The position numbers and the translations under genes were made by a program. This document shows positions 43,604 through 52,065 of a DNA stretch of 64,000 bases, piece after piece (the stretch's first letter is position 1; each line of letters begins with the position of its first letter). The notes under the pieces were generated by a model, which ran no database searches, was not told the DNA's origin, and saw only the letters and a list, made by a program, of their open reading frames with translations. The stretch spans positions 4,675,001 through 4,739,000 of the forward strand of contig NZ_CP122458.1 of NCBI RefSeq assembly GCF_032598905.1. The letters are read 5' to 3'. This DNA is from Streptomyces sp. 11x1 (GTDB lineage: Bacteria; Actinomycetota; Actinomycetes; Streptomycetales; Streptomycetaceae).

Positions 43604-43752
43604 GGCCCACCCTCCCTTCTTCCTTGCTCGTGTCCCCCGAAGCGACCCCCCGTGGGTGCCTCGCTCACTTGCGTGTGGCGGGGATGCCCCCGCCGGTGAC
43701 CGCCCAAAGCCGAGTTGAGCAAGTCCAGAGCTTCGCGCGCGGCGGCACGTCC

Positions 43753-43989
43753 TCAGCTGCCGCCACCGCAACCGCCGCCACCGCCGCCTCCCCCGCCGCA
43801 CGACGAGCCACCGCCGCACGACGAGCCACCGCCGCAGGAGAACCAGCTGCCGCCCCCGGACGACCGGTGGGACGACCCGCCGTCCGCCCACCAGCTGCTG
43901 CGGCGGCTGCGCCGCGAGCCTCGGCCGAGCGACGACAGCACCCCGATCAGGGCCACCGCGCCCAGGAAGAGAATGAAGAAGCCATCCAT
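43753..43989 (-). CDS. Membrane microprotein paralog 3, 78 aa
   Basis: First gene of the transcribed trio. Helix (GFFILFLGAVALIGVLSSL), basic GRGSRRSRRSSWWADGG, then SHRSSGGGSWFSC and GGGSSC repeats with a long glycine run before GCGGGS. Four tail cysteines. Shares the W-W signature (SWWAD) with the paralog 2 and the SWW of paralog 1. Good ribosome-site context upstream (AAAGG). Confidence 0.75.
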   Translation of the reverse strand: MDGFFILFLGAVALIGVLSSLGRGSRRSRRSSWWADGGSSHRSSGGGSWFSCGGGSSCGGGSSCGGGGGGGGGCGGGS

Positions 43990-44242
43990 GACGGCACCCG
44001 CCTTTCGTTCCCCCGTACGGACCCCCCGTGGGCCGTGCGTGACGTGGGGATGCCCTCGCGTCTCACCGGTCAAAGCCGAGTTGAGCAAGTTCAGAGGGTT
44101 CTCCCGGGTCAACACCTCCTGACCTGCACAGACATGCGGGTCGCGGGCCGCCCGACTTGCGGTTCCGGGTGGCCGCGCGAACCTGGAGCGGAGGGGAGGG
44201 ACGTGAACACCTGTCCGGGCGTTGAACAAGGAGACGGATCAT

Positions 44243-44701
44243 ATGTCTGTTCGAAGCATGGCATCGGCGCGGCTCACGGACGGTCGTCCGCAGGTGTTCG
44301 CGGGGAGCAACCACGGGCTGTTCACCCGTTGGAAGGTGAGCGAGCACCCGGATGCCGGCTGGACCGACTGGCAGCCGTTCGACTTCGACCACGGCCGCGT
44401 GGTGTCGCTGGCCGCGGCCCCGCTCACGGACGAACGGCCCCAGATCTTCGCCGTGTCCGAAGGCGGCGAGCTGTGGAGCACCTGGAAGGTGAGCACCGAC
44501 CCCAGCGCCGCGTGGGCCGACTGGACGAAGTTCAACGGCCTGCCGGGCTCGGCCCGCAGTGTGGGTGTGGCCACCCTGACGGACGGCCGTCCGCAGATCG
44601 TGGTCGGCACCGACAGCGGTTCGGTGTCCTCGTGGAAGGTGAGCACCCACCCCGACGACGCCTGGTCCGAGTGGTCCTCCTTCGACGGTCCGCCCGCCTG
44701 A
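44243..44701 (+). CDS. Three-blade propeller-type repeat protein (PLL/fucolectin-like), 152 aa
   Basis: ATG at 44243 after an AAGGAG site at 44226-44231. Three repeats of about 49 residues: TDGRPQVFAGSNHGLFTRWKVS ... WTDW, TDERPQIFAVSEGGELWSTWKVS ... WADW, and TDGRPQIVVGTDSGSVSSWKVS ... WSEW. This is the W-rich blade of Photorhabdus-lectin/tectonin-type propellers, which usually have 6-7 blades; three would need to assemble as a dimer or be a truncated gene. No signal peptide, so cytoplasmic or delivered by another route. Sugar binding is inferred from the fold only. Confidence 0.7.
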   Translation: MSVRSMASARLTDGRPQVFAGSNHGLFTRWKVSEHPDAGWTDWQPFDFDHGRVVSLAAAPLTDERPQIFAVSEGGELWSTWKVSTDPSAAWADWTKFNGLPGSARSVGVATLTDGRPQIVVGTDSGSVSSWKVSTHPDDAWSEWSSFDGPPA

Positions 44702-44821
44702 TCGCGGGACGCACGGCGCCCGGCCGGGGCTTCCCGGCCGGGCGGTGCGCGGAGCGACACCGCAGGTGCCGCTCCGTACGCGGGTTGAGGAAGACCAGAG
44801 CTTCGGCGCAGGATGACGGCC

Positions 44822-46060
44822 ATGACCTCCACCGCAAGCTCCGCCCCCGCCCCTCGTCCGGTGCTCAACCGGCGGCTCGCCGAGTTCGGGACGACGATCT
44901 TCGCCGAGATGTCGGCGCTCGCCCTGCGGACCGGGTCGATCAACCTCGGACAGGGCTTCCCGGACACGGACGGCCCCGAGGAGATCCGCGAGGCGGCCGT
45001 TCGGGCGCTGCGGGACGGCCGGGGCAACCAGTACCCGCCCGGCCCCGGCGTGCCCGAGCTGCGGGCCGCGATCGTCGACCACCAGCGGCGACGGTACGGA
45101 CTGACGTTCGACCCGGACACCGAGGTGCTGGTCACCGCCGGTGCCACGGAGGCCATCGCGGCCGCCCTGCTCGGGCTGCTGGAGCCGGGCGACGAGGTGG
45201 TGGCCCTGGAGCCGTACTACGACTCGTACGCGGCCTGCATCGCGATGGCGGGCGGAACGCGCGTACCGGTGACGCTGCGGCCGTCGGAAGAGTCGGACGA
45301 GAGGCCCGGCGACACGGGCGGGGACCGGCGGTTCCGGCTGGACCTCGACGAACTGCGGGACGCCGTCACCGACCGGACCCGGCTCCTGCTGATCAACACA
45401 CCGCACAACCCGACCGGAACGGTCCTCACCCGCCAGGAGCTGACGGCGATCGCCGAGCTGGCGGTGGAGCGGGACCTGCTGGTGGTGACGGACGAGGTCT
45501 ACGAGCACCTGGTCTTCGACGACGCCGAGCACCTGCCGCTGGCGTCGTTCCCCGGGATGCGGGAGCGGACGGTCACCATCGGGTCGGCGGGCAAGACGTT
45601 CTCGTTCACCGGGTGGAAGGTGGGCTGGGTTACCGGAACCGCGGAACTGGTGACCGCCGTGCGTTCCGCCAAGCAATTCCTGACGTACGTCGCCTCCGGG
45701 CCCTTCCAGTACGCCGTCGCCGAGGCGCTGGCGCTGCCCGACACGTACTTCGAGGGGTTCCGCTCGGACATGCAGGCCAAGCGGGACCTGCTCAGCGCTG
45801 GCCTCATCGACGCCGGCTTCACCGTCTTCCGGCCGACCGGCACCTACTTCGTCACCACCGACATCCGCCAACTCGGCGAGGCCGACGGCCTCGCCTTCTG
45901 CCGCGCCCTCCCCGAGCGGGCGGGTGTCGTCGCCATCCCAAACGCGGTCTTCTACGACCACAAAGAGGCCGGGGCACCCTACGTGCGGTTCGCGTTCTGC
46001 AAACGCACCGAGGTACTGGCGGACGCGACAGAACGACTCCGCAGGGCATTCGCGCACTGA
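44822..46060 (+). CDS. Class I/II PLP-dependent aminotransferase (aspartate/N-succinyl-DAP type)
   Basis: 412 residues from the ATG at 44822 (ATG 44813 is an alternative). Fold-type I: INLGQGFPDTDGPEE, LVTAGATEAIAAALLGLL, NTPHNPTGTVLTRQEL, TDEVYEHLVFDDAEH, and the PLP lysine in IGSAGKTFSFTGWKVGW. C-terminal RALPERAGVVAIPNAVFYDH and RFAFCKRTEVLADATERL. The family covers aspartate, kynurenine-glutamine and N-succinyldiaminopimelate aminotransferases; specificity not resolvable. Several broken copies of its 3' end lie within 8 kb downstream. Confidence 0.93.
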   Translation: MTSTASSAPAPRPVLNRRLAEFGTTIFAEMSALALRTGSINLGQGFPDTDGPEEIREAAVRALRDGRGNQYPPGPGVPELRAAIVDHQRRRYGLTFDPDTEVLVTAGATEAIAAALLGLLEPGDEVVALEPYYDSYAACIAMAGGTRVPVTLRPSEESDERPGDTGGDRRFRLDLDELRDAVTDRTRLLLINTPHNPTGTVLTRQELTAIAELAVERDLLVVTDEVYEHLVFDDAEHLPLASFPGMRERTVTIGSAGKTFSFTGWKVGWVTGTAELVTAVRSAKQFLTYVASGPFQYAVAEALALPDTYFEGFRSDMQAKRDLLSAGLIDAGFTVFRPTGTYFVTTDIRQLGEADGLAFCRALPERAGVVAIPNAVFYDHKEAGAPYVRFAFCKRTEVLADATERLRRAFAH

Positions 46061-46196
46061 CCGCCGCTGCATGGGGTCAGTCGCCCTTGGCACGGCCGTC
46101 CTCCGACTCCGGTCGGCCCGCCAACTGCACCGCAAGAGCCCATCGCAACCCGCGCCCCGGTTCGCCTTGCCTTCCGCACGGGCGAAACGCCGGAGG

Positions 46197-46547
46197 CTAT
46201 TCGGTGTCCTTCGGGTGTCGCGGGGAGGCGTACACCAGGATCACAGTCGAGGTATCCGTACTGACCAGGTAGCGGACCCGGCCGCCGCTGGTGATCTCGT
46301 ACTCCCACTGCTCCGGCTCGGAGCCCTTCCATTCCCTGGTGGCATGCCTGCCGCGGAGCTGGTGCCGGCGATTCCAGTTGGCCCGCGACAGCGGGTCCGT
46401 GCGAAGGGCTTCCAGGCAGCGATGGGCGTTCGGCAACGCCACCCGGCACAGCTCCTCCCAACCGGTCGCGGCCTCCGTCGTCCCGTAAATGACGTTCCAG
46501 CCGCTCAGCGGAGGAACGCTGACCCGATCGCCTTTCTTCGGACTCAC
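46197..46547 (-). CDS. RelE/ParE-superfamily toxin candidate, 116 aa
   Basis: Translationally coupled (ATGA at 46544-46547) to the upstream antitoxin-like gene. Contains the ParE/RelE fold cues: LSGWNVIYGTTEAATGWEELCR, then LRGRHATREWKGSEPEQWEYEIT and GRVRYLVSTDTSTVILVYASPRHPKDTE, the last being the typical beta-strand ending with HPK.T. If a toxin, it would cleave mRNA at the ribosome or poison gyrase; the catalytic residues cannot be settled from sequence alone. Confidence 0.72.
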   Translation of the reverse strand: MSPKKGDRVSVPPLSGWNVIYGTTEAATGWEELCRVALPNAHRCLEALRTDPLSRANWNRRHQLRGRHATREWKGSEPEQWEYEITSGGRVRYLVSTDTSTVILVYASPRHPKDTE

Positions 46548-47029
46548 TCGTGCACCTCGACGGGACCGAGGTCGACGTCACCGAGCGGACGGAGCGCTTC
46601 CCTGAGCTGGTCAGGGTCGGCGTTGATGCGAGCGGTGGCCCGCCACGAGACGATCGCTCGGTGCACAGCCTCCCTGGCGCCCAGCTCAGCGGCGTCGGAC
46701 AGCGCTTCCAGAAGCTCGACGGTGAATTCCCGGATTTCCTCAGCGTCCAGGTGACGCACCCACGGGAACACCTCGGGCAGCGCGAGCATGAGCGACTTGG
46801 CACCGTCGTCCTGCTTCAACAGTGCAAGAAACAGCCGGGACGCCGTGGTCAGGTTTTCCTCGGTGCGCTCTGCGTATATGGCCGTGGTCAACACCATGTC
46901 GGGCGCGTCTCGGTGCGTGACACGCAGGCATCCCAGGGCGGCGGCCCTGGCAGCGACAGCCCTCGGGTTCCGCGACAGATCGGTGAACGAGACAGACTCC
47001 GATTCGAATGCCAAGGGTGCGACGCTCAT
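46544..47029 (-). CDS. Antitoxin-like protein (Phd/YefM type with extension), 161 aa
   Basis: ATG at 47029, upstream of and overlapping the toxin gene. Residues 10-55 match a Phd/YefM N terminus (FTDLSRNPRAVAARAAALGCLRVTHRDAPDMVLTTA). The remaining 100 residues are an acidic, helical extension not typical of short antitoxins; it may be the toxin-neutralising arm. Upstream DNA is AT-richer with short repeats near 47030-47075, a plausible autoregulatory site. Confidence 0.7.
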   Translation of the reverse strand: MSVAPLAFESESVSFTDLSRNPRAVAARAAALGCLRVTHRDAPDMVLTTAIYAERTEENLTTASRLFLALLKQDDGAKSLMLALPEVFPWVRHLDAEEIREFTVELLEALSDAAELGAREAVHRAIVSWRATARINADPDQLREALRPLGDVDLGPVEVHE

Positions 47030-47159
47030 ACTCAGACTGTACTCTGATTGCGCTCTGATTTCTATCGCGCGACGTGGATAGCAGCTGAAAGCCCCACTCC
47101 TGCGACAGGACCCACCCCCTCCGACGCTGCTGCTGCGCCGGCAGCAAGTGCATGAACAC

Positions 47160-47231
47160 CGGTTCGCCTTCCGTGAACGGACAGACGTGCTGGAGGAGGC
47201 CGCGGCCCGTCTCAAGACGCTGGGCACGTAG
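47160..47231 (+). pseudogene. Fragment of an aminotransferase C terminus (copy 1)
   Basis: Reads RFAFRERTDVLEEAAARL and ends KTLGT-stop, matching RFAFCKRTEVLADATERL of the aminotransferase at 44822. Only the last 23 codons remain. Part of a set of scattered 3' copies. Confidence 0.65.
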
Positions 47232-47361
47232 GGCCCTTGGCCGTGGCGCCCCCGCTGTGAGGGGCGGTGCCACGGGGAAGCGAGCCCGGTCCGGTGCGTG
47301 CGGCTCCAGCGTTCAGGCCCACAGTCGCGAGAAGGTGGCATAGCGGCGGAAGGGGAGCGGC

Positions 47362-48243
47362 ATGGAGTGGCCGATTGCAGTCGTGGGAGCGCTTGTCGTG
47401 CTGCTCATCCTGCGGGACGTGTTCCACACGCTGTGGCATCCCACCCGCCACGGCGGCCTCAGCCGACTCGTCATGACAGCCGCGTGGCGGCTTACCTCGC
47501 GGCTCAGCACGCGCCGCCGGACGGCCGGCCTGGCGGGCCCGCTCGCCATGGTCGCGGTTGTTGCTCTGTGGGCTCTCACCACAACCGTCGGATGGGCGCT
47601 CATCTACTGGCCGCACATGCCGGGCTCCTTCACCTACGCCACCGGCCTTGAGCCTTCCGAGCACGCCGAATTTGCGGACGCAATGTACATCTCCCTTGTC
47701 AACATCACCACCCTCGGTCTTGGAGACATCGCACCGGCCACGGGATGGCTGCGCATCATCGCCCCCATGGAGGCCCTCGTCGGCTTCGCCCTTCTGAGCG
47801 CCACCGTCTCCTGGATCCTCGGCATCTACCCGGCCCTCGCTCGCCGGCGAGCCCTGGCCCTACGGCTCTCCCATCTGCGTCGCAGCCACCCCGCGACAGA
47901 GCAGGGCGCTCTTCTTGCCGATGCGGATCTGCTGGACAGTCTCTCCAGGGAAGTCGCCGTCGTCTCCATCGACTTCATGCAGTACGCCGAGTCCTACTAT
48001 TTCTACGACGGCGACGACCGCACCTCCCTGGCCGGCCAGATCGGTTACGCCGCCGAACAAGCCGACCTGGCAGCATCCACCACTCACCGCAAGGCCCGGA
48101 ACTCCGCCGCGGTACTCCAGGCAGCCCTTGAAGATCTCGCCGCCATCCTCGACGAGCGCTTCCTCCATACGGAAGGCACAACAAGTCAGGCGTTCGAGGC
48201 CTATGCACGCGACCACGGGCGGCAGTCGGGGCACACAGGCTGA
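47362..48243 (+). CDS. Two-TM potassium-channel-like protein (Ion_trans_2), 293 aa
   Basis: Membrane helix near residues 1-20 (WPIAVVGALVVLLILRDVFH), then one around 55-75, then a pore loop with NITTLGLGDIAPATGW in place of the canonical TVGYGD filter, then a helix through APMEALVGFALLSATVSWILGIYPAL. The C-terminal 120 residues are cytoplasmic and helical. The altered filter (GLGD) still suggests K+ or monovalent cation conduction but selectivity is uncertain. It stands between two broken aminotransferase copies, an odd location. Confidence 0.82.
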   Translation: MEWPIAVVGALVVLLILRDVFHTLWHPTRHGGLSRLVMTAAWRLTSRLSTRRRTAGLAGPLAMVAVVALWALTTTVGWALIYWPHMPGSFTYATGLEPSEHAEFADAMYISLVNITTLGLGDIAPATGWLRIIAPMEALVGFALLSATVSWILGIYPALARRRALALRLSHLRRSHPATEQGALLADADLLDSLSREVAVVSIDFMQYAESYYFYDGDDRTSLAGQIGYAAEQADLAASTTHRKARNSAAVLQAALEDLAAILDERFLHTEGTTSQAFEAYARDHGRQSGHTG

Positions 48244-48260
48244 GGTGAGGACTCGCGCCA

Positions 48261-48573
48261 TACTTCGCGGGCTTCCGCGCGGGCATGCCGGCCAAACGGG
48301 ACCTGCTCGCGGGCGGCCTTGGAGCGGGCGGGCTTCAAGGTCTTCCGCCCGGCCGGCACGTACTTCATCACCACCGGCATCCGGCCCCTTGGTGAGAGCG
48401 ACGGTTTCACCTTCTGCCGTGCACTGCCGGAGCGCTGCGGGGTGGTCGCGATCCCCAACGCGGTCTTCTACGACCACCGTGAGCAGGGCTCACCCTTTGT
48501 TCGCTTCGCGTTCTGCAAGAAAAACGACGTTCTCCACGAGGCAGCCGGTCGACTGCAACGCCTCGCGTCCTGA
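48261..48573 (+). pseudogene. Frameshifted aminotransferase 3' fragment (copy 2)
   Basis: First reads YFAGFRAGMPAKRDLLAGGL, then shifts by one base near 48316 and continues ERAGFKVFRPAGTYFITT to RALPERCGVVAIPNAVFYDH and a stop, matching about the last 105 codons of the aminotransferase at 44822. No start; not expressed as an enzyme. Starts only 17 bases after the channel gene. Confidence 0.85.
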
Positions 48574-48877
48574 ACTCAGGCCGCCTTTGGGCTCGCTCGA
48601 AGCACGCGTCCTCTTCGGCAAGCTCGGCTGCCGTCTGGTCGCCCGCTACCTCAGGGCAGTACGTGGTGGTTGTCGCCCGCAGCAAACGCGGCTTCGAACT
48701 TCCTTGCGGCGAAACGGACTTCGTCGCACAAGCTCACGTCATGGAACGGCACGCCACCCTGGCCGATCTCGATCGACGAAAGGCCGGGCCATCCCAGCCG
48801 GCTGCCCCGACCAGGAACGACCACGTCCGGCGACGGCGGTGCCGACGGCACGGGCCTGGCCGGCGGGGAGTCCCTCG
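48574..48877. other. Region without a confident gene
   Basis: Between copy 2 of the aminotransferase remnant and the Uma2 gene. A leftward open frame (GLSSIEIGQGGVPFHDV and later RKFEAAFAAGDNHHV) looks like the C-terminal part of a small actinobacterial protein, possibly DUF397-like, but has no start. Probably decayed. Confidence 0.4.
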
Positions 48878-49432
48878 TCAGCGGGCGTCCGCCTCGGGAT
48901 CCGGGCGCGGGAGTTCGTCGAGGTCGAGGGTGAAGGTGCGGCCGTCGGCCAGGGGGATGGGGAGCTTGCCCGTGCCGTACTTGTGGGTGTGTGCGGCGAT
49001 GTAACCGGTGGCGGTCGGCAGGGTGTGAAGGACGACTTCCTGGGCGTAGGGGTCCACGACCAGGTAGATCGGGATTCCGCAGCGGCCGTACTTCGCGGTG
49101 CAGTCGTCGTAGTCCTTGCGTGCGGAAGAGGTCGAGACGACCTCGGAGATCAGCAGGACGTCCTCGAAGCTGTAGCGCTTGCCCTCCCGGCGGGCGTCCT
49201 CGCGGAGGATCGCCAGATCGGGGGCGGAGTTCTCGTCGGCGGGGAAGTCGATGTAGACGTCGGAGACGGTCTTCGCATGGCGCCCGAGGGACACGATCGT
49301 GTCGTACTGCATCGACTTGATCGTGCTGGAGTGCTCGAAGCTCCGCGGGGTCATGATCACCTTTCCGTCGGCCCCGAACAGAACCATGTATCCCTTGGGG
49401 AACTCGGTGTGCGCGATCGCGTCGACGCTCAT
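48878..49432 (-). CDS. Uma2-family (DUF820) putative restriction-like endonuclease
   Basis: 184 residues from ATG 49432, with AAGGAG seven to twelve bases upstream. PD-(D/E)XK-type features: DVYIDFPADENSAPDLAIL with the metal Asp, LLISEVVSTSSARKDYDDCTAKYGRCGIPIYLVVDPY with E ... K and YLVVDP. Uma2 proteins are abundant in Streptomyces and cyanobacteria, of unknown role, perhaps mobile. A broken copy of this gene is at 52066. Confidence 0.86.
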   Translation of the reverse strand: MSVDAIAHTEFPKGYMVLFGADGKVIMTPRSFEHSSTIKSMQYDTIVSLGRHAKTVSDVYIDFPADENSAPDLAILREDARREGKRYSFEDVLLISEVVSTSSARKDYDDCTAKYGRCGIPIYLVVDPYAQEVVLHTLPTATGYIAAHTHKYGTGKLPIPLADGRTFTLDLDELPRPDPEADAR

Positions 49433-49604
49433 CAACGGCTCCTTCCCGTGTGTGGTCAGGATACGACGGACAGTGCCGCGTCACCGAGACCGGCGGTACG
49501 GCCGGGAGACCGGTCCGGACAGGGTGTGCGGCCCGCTCACCGCCGGTGCCGGAGATCCGCATCGGGGCCTCTCGCACGACAGAGGAACAGGTAGGCCAAC
49601 GAGG

Positions 49605-50046
49605 CGTCGCCTGGGTGACGGCCGCGCCCGAGCTGGTGACAGCAGTGCGCTCGGCGAAGCAGTACCTGACCTATGTGGCGTCCGGGCCGTTCCGGTACGC
49701 CGTCGCCGAGGCCCTCGCCCTGCCGGACAGCTACTTCGACGCGTTCCGCGCGGACATGCTGGCCAAGCGCGACCTGCTGTCGGCGGGACTCGCGGACGCC
49801 GGGTTCGGAGTGTTCCGCACGGCCGGCACCTAATTCATCACCACCGACATCCGCCCCCTGGGTGAGAGGGACGGCTTCGCCTTCTGCCGCGCGCTGCCCG
49901 AACGCGCCGGGGTGGTCGCCATCCCGAACGCCGTCTTCTACGACCACCGGGAGGCCGGCGCCCCGTTCGTACGGTTCGCGTTCTGCAAGCGCACCGAGGT
50001 GCTGGCAGACGCGACGGAACGGCTACGCAAGGCATTCGCGGGCTGA
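49605..50046 (+). pseudogene. Aminotransferase 3' fragment with a nonsense codon (copy 3)
   Basis: Reads APELVTAVRSAKQYLTYVASGP, YAVAEALALPDSYFDAFRADMLAKR, ADAGFGVFRTAGT, then TAA at 49831-49833 where the intact gene has TAC, then resumes ITTDIRPLGERDGFAFCRALPERAG through to a normal stop. About 145 codons of the same C-terminal half, joined upstream to unrelated sequence. Confidence 0.88.
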
Positions 50047-50076
50047 CCGCCGCCGGTCCCGCCAGTTGACGGCCGC

Positions 50077-51726
50077 TCAGTTCACGTTGACCGCGCTCCA
50101 GGCCGCCGCCACCGTGTCGTACTCCGTGCTGCCCGCGCCGTAGAGGTCGCGAGCCGCGTTCAGGGTGGCCGTCCGCGCGCCGGCATAGTTCGTCGTGGAC
50201 GTCATGTAGACGGTCAGGGCGCGGTACCAGATCGCGCCGAGCTTGGCGCGGCCGATGCCCGTGACGGTCGAGCCGTTGTACGTCGGGGAGTTGTAGGTGA
50301 CCCCGTTGATGGTCTTGGTGCCGCTGCCCTCCGCGAGGAGGTAGGCGAAGTGGTTGGCGACGCCGGACGAGTAGTGGACGCTGAGGTTGGCGACGGAACC
50401 GCTCCAGTAGTCCGCGGAGCCGCCGTCCCTGCTCGGCTTGTCCATGTAGCGCAGGGCGTCGCGCCCCAAGCCGGAGCGGACGACCTTCTCTCCGATCAGG
50501 TAGTCGCCGGGGTCCTGCGCGTTCCCCGCGTGGAACTCGACCAGCGTTCCGAGGATGTCGGACGTCGCCTCGTTCAGACCGCCGGACTCGCCCGAGTAGA
50601 CCAGTCCGGCGGTTCTCGAGGTCACGCCGTGGGACATCTCGTGGGCGGCCACGTCCAGCCCGACCATCGGCCCGAAGTGGACGCCGTTACCGTCGCCGTA
50701 CGTCATGCAGAAGCAGTCGTCGGTCCAGTACGCGTTGGAGTACTTGTTGCCGTAGTGGACGCGGTTGTAGGAGCCCTTGCCGTCGTTGGCGATGCCGTTG
50801 CGGCCGTGCACGTCCTTGTAGTAGTCCCAGGTCATGGCGCTGCCGTACTGGGCGTCGAGGGCGACTGTCGAGCGGTCGGCGGTCGTGCCCGTGCCCCAGT
50901 GGTTGTCGTCGTCCGTGAAGAGGGTCAGGGGGACACGGCTGCTGCAGGTGCCGCCGGCGCACACGTCCGTCTTGTCGGCCGCGTCACCGGTGTAGGTGTT
51001 GCCGCGCGTGGGGTCCTTGAGCTGGTACGCCGATCCCGAGAGGGTCGTCTCCAGCGGGACGGTGCCGCTGTACAGGGACTGGCCGTCGCCGGCGACGGTC
51101 TCCATGGTGTCCCAGGCGTCGATCTGTGCGCCGGTGCGCGCGTCGGACAGCACCGCGCGGGCGACCGGGTTGCCGAGGGAGTCCAGGGCGGAGACGTTCG
51201 TGCGCCAGGCCAGTCTCGGGGCACCGTGCACAGCGTCGACGACGAGCTGGGGTCTGGCCTTCACCTGCTTCAGCGTCTCGCCCGGCCTGGCCGAGCGCAG
51301 GGCCTTCACGGCGACGTCGGCCGCCTTGGGGGCCGACACCTTGGGGGTGGTGCTCGGCAGCGAGATCGCCGCCCTCGCCGCCCGGTCGGCGCCGCGGTAC
51401 GTTCCGTCGGGCGCCAGGTGAACGACGAAGTCGCCGCCGAGCACGGGTAGTTGGCGGTACGTCCGGTTGTACCGGACGTGCTGGGCGCCGTCCCTGTCCA
51501 CGACCACGTCACGCACGGAGGTGTCCTGCGCGGAGGTGAGGCCCAGGACCGCGGCCCGGTCGGCGAGGACCGCCGCCGCGTTGTCGAGGGCGGTGGCACG
51601 CGTCGGCCTGTCGGCGGCGTCGGCGGCCGGGGAGAGGGCGGCGGCCAGCAGTGTGGCGGTGGTGGTGGCGGCGATGCCGACGGTGGCGAGACGGGAACCT
51701 CGGACGTGCTGCCGTAACCGACTCAT
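50077..51726 (-). CDS. M4 family (thermolysin-like) secreted metalloprotease
   Basis: 549 residues from the ATG at 51726. Signal peptide (MSRLRQHVRGSRLATVGIAA..., cleavage near ADA-AD), FTP-type propeptide through about residue 210, then the peptidase_M4 domain: zinc motif HEMSH in VAAHEMSHGVTSR with the second zinc ligand Glu in GGLNEATSDILG, and the proton-shuttle His region in VHYSSGVANHFAYLL. Extracellular neutral protease. Its C-terminal region GSTEYDTVAAAWSAVNVN is typical. No inhibitor gene adjacent; I36-type inhibitors elsewhere in the window belong to a family that can target such proteases. Confidence 0.95.
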   Translation of the reverse strand: MSRLRQHVRGSRLATVGIAATTTATLLAAALSPAADAADRPTRATALDNAAAVLADRAAVLGLTSAQDTSVRDVVVDRDGAQHVRYNRTYRQLPVLGGDFVVHLAPDGTYRGADRAARAAISLPSTTPKVSAPKAADVAVKALRSARPGETLKQVKARPQLVVDAVHGAPRLAWRTNVSALDSLGNPVARAVLSDARTGAQIDAWDTMETVAGDGQSLYSGTVPLETTLSGSAYQLKDPTRGNTYTGDAADKTDVCAGGTCSSRVPLTLFTDDDNHWGTGTTADRSTVALDAQYGSAMTWDYYKDVHGRNGIANDGKGSYNRVHYGNKYSNAYWTDDCFCMTYGDGNGVHFGPMVGLDVAAHEMSHGVTSRTAGLVYSGESGGLNEATSDILGTLVEFHAGNAQDPGDYLIGEKVVRSGLGRDALRYMDKPSRDGGSADYWSGSVANLSVHYSSGVANHFAYLLAEGSGTKTINGVTYNSPTYNGSTVTGIGRAKLGAIWYRALTVYMTSTTNYAGARTATLNAARDLYGAGSTEYDTVAAAWSAVNVN

Positions 51727-51874
51727 CAGTGTCTTCTGTCTCCTGGAGAAATGCCTGGGGCGCGCGTGGGCGGCACCGGGGGGGGTGGCACATGAGAGGC
51801 GCCGGGGGCGGCGCCGATCTTGTGCTGGCATTCAAGAGGACAGCAGCATGTCATGTCCATACCCAATTGGCCCA

Positions 51875-51908
51875 GCGCGACCTGCTGTCGGCGAGGCTCG
51901 CGGACGCC
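51875..51908 (+). pseudogene. Short aminotransferase fragment (copy 4)
   Basis: A 34-base block matching the aminotransferase codons for RDLLSAGLADA (reads QRDLLSARLADA here), lying beyond the protease start. Evidence of past recombination, not a gene. Confidence 0.6.
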
Positions 51909-52065
51909 GTCGTCCACGCAGGCCGGAAGAGGCCTGCCCGTCAGGAAGCCGAGGCAGGGGTGATCCGTGGTGCGCCGATCGGGAGGAGCTTTCGTTCGGC
52001 TTTCGCGCCGAACTGGAGCGTGACGCGGTGAATTACCACCGCGGTGAGGGCTGGTTGCTCACTCC

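Noticed and set aside
42855..43989. Azole-peptide (microcin-like) biosynthetic cluster
   Set aside because: The tails look similar, but there is no YcaO, dehydrogenase or dedicated exporter near the three genes, so I report only the precursor-like feature.
43624..46272. 882-codon frame running from the microproteins through the aminotransferase
   Set aside because: Shadow frame that ignores two well-supported genes and their start sites.
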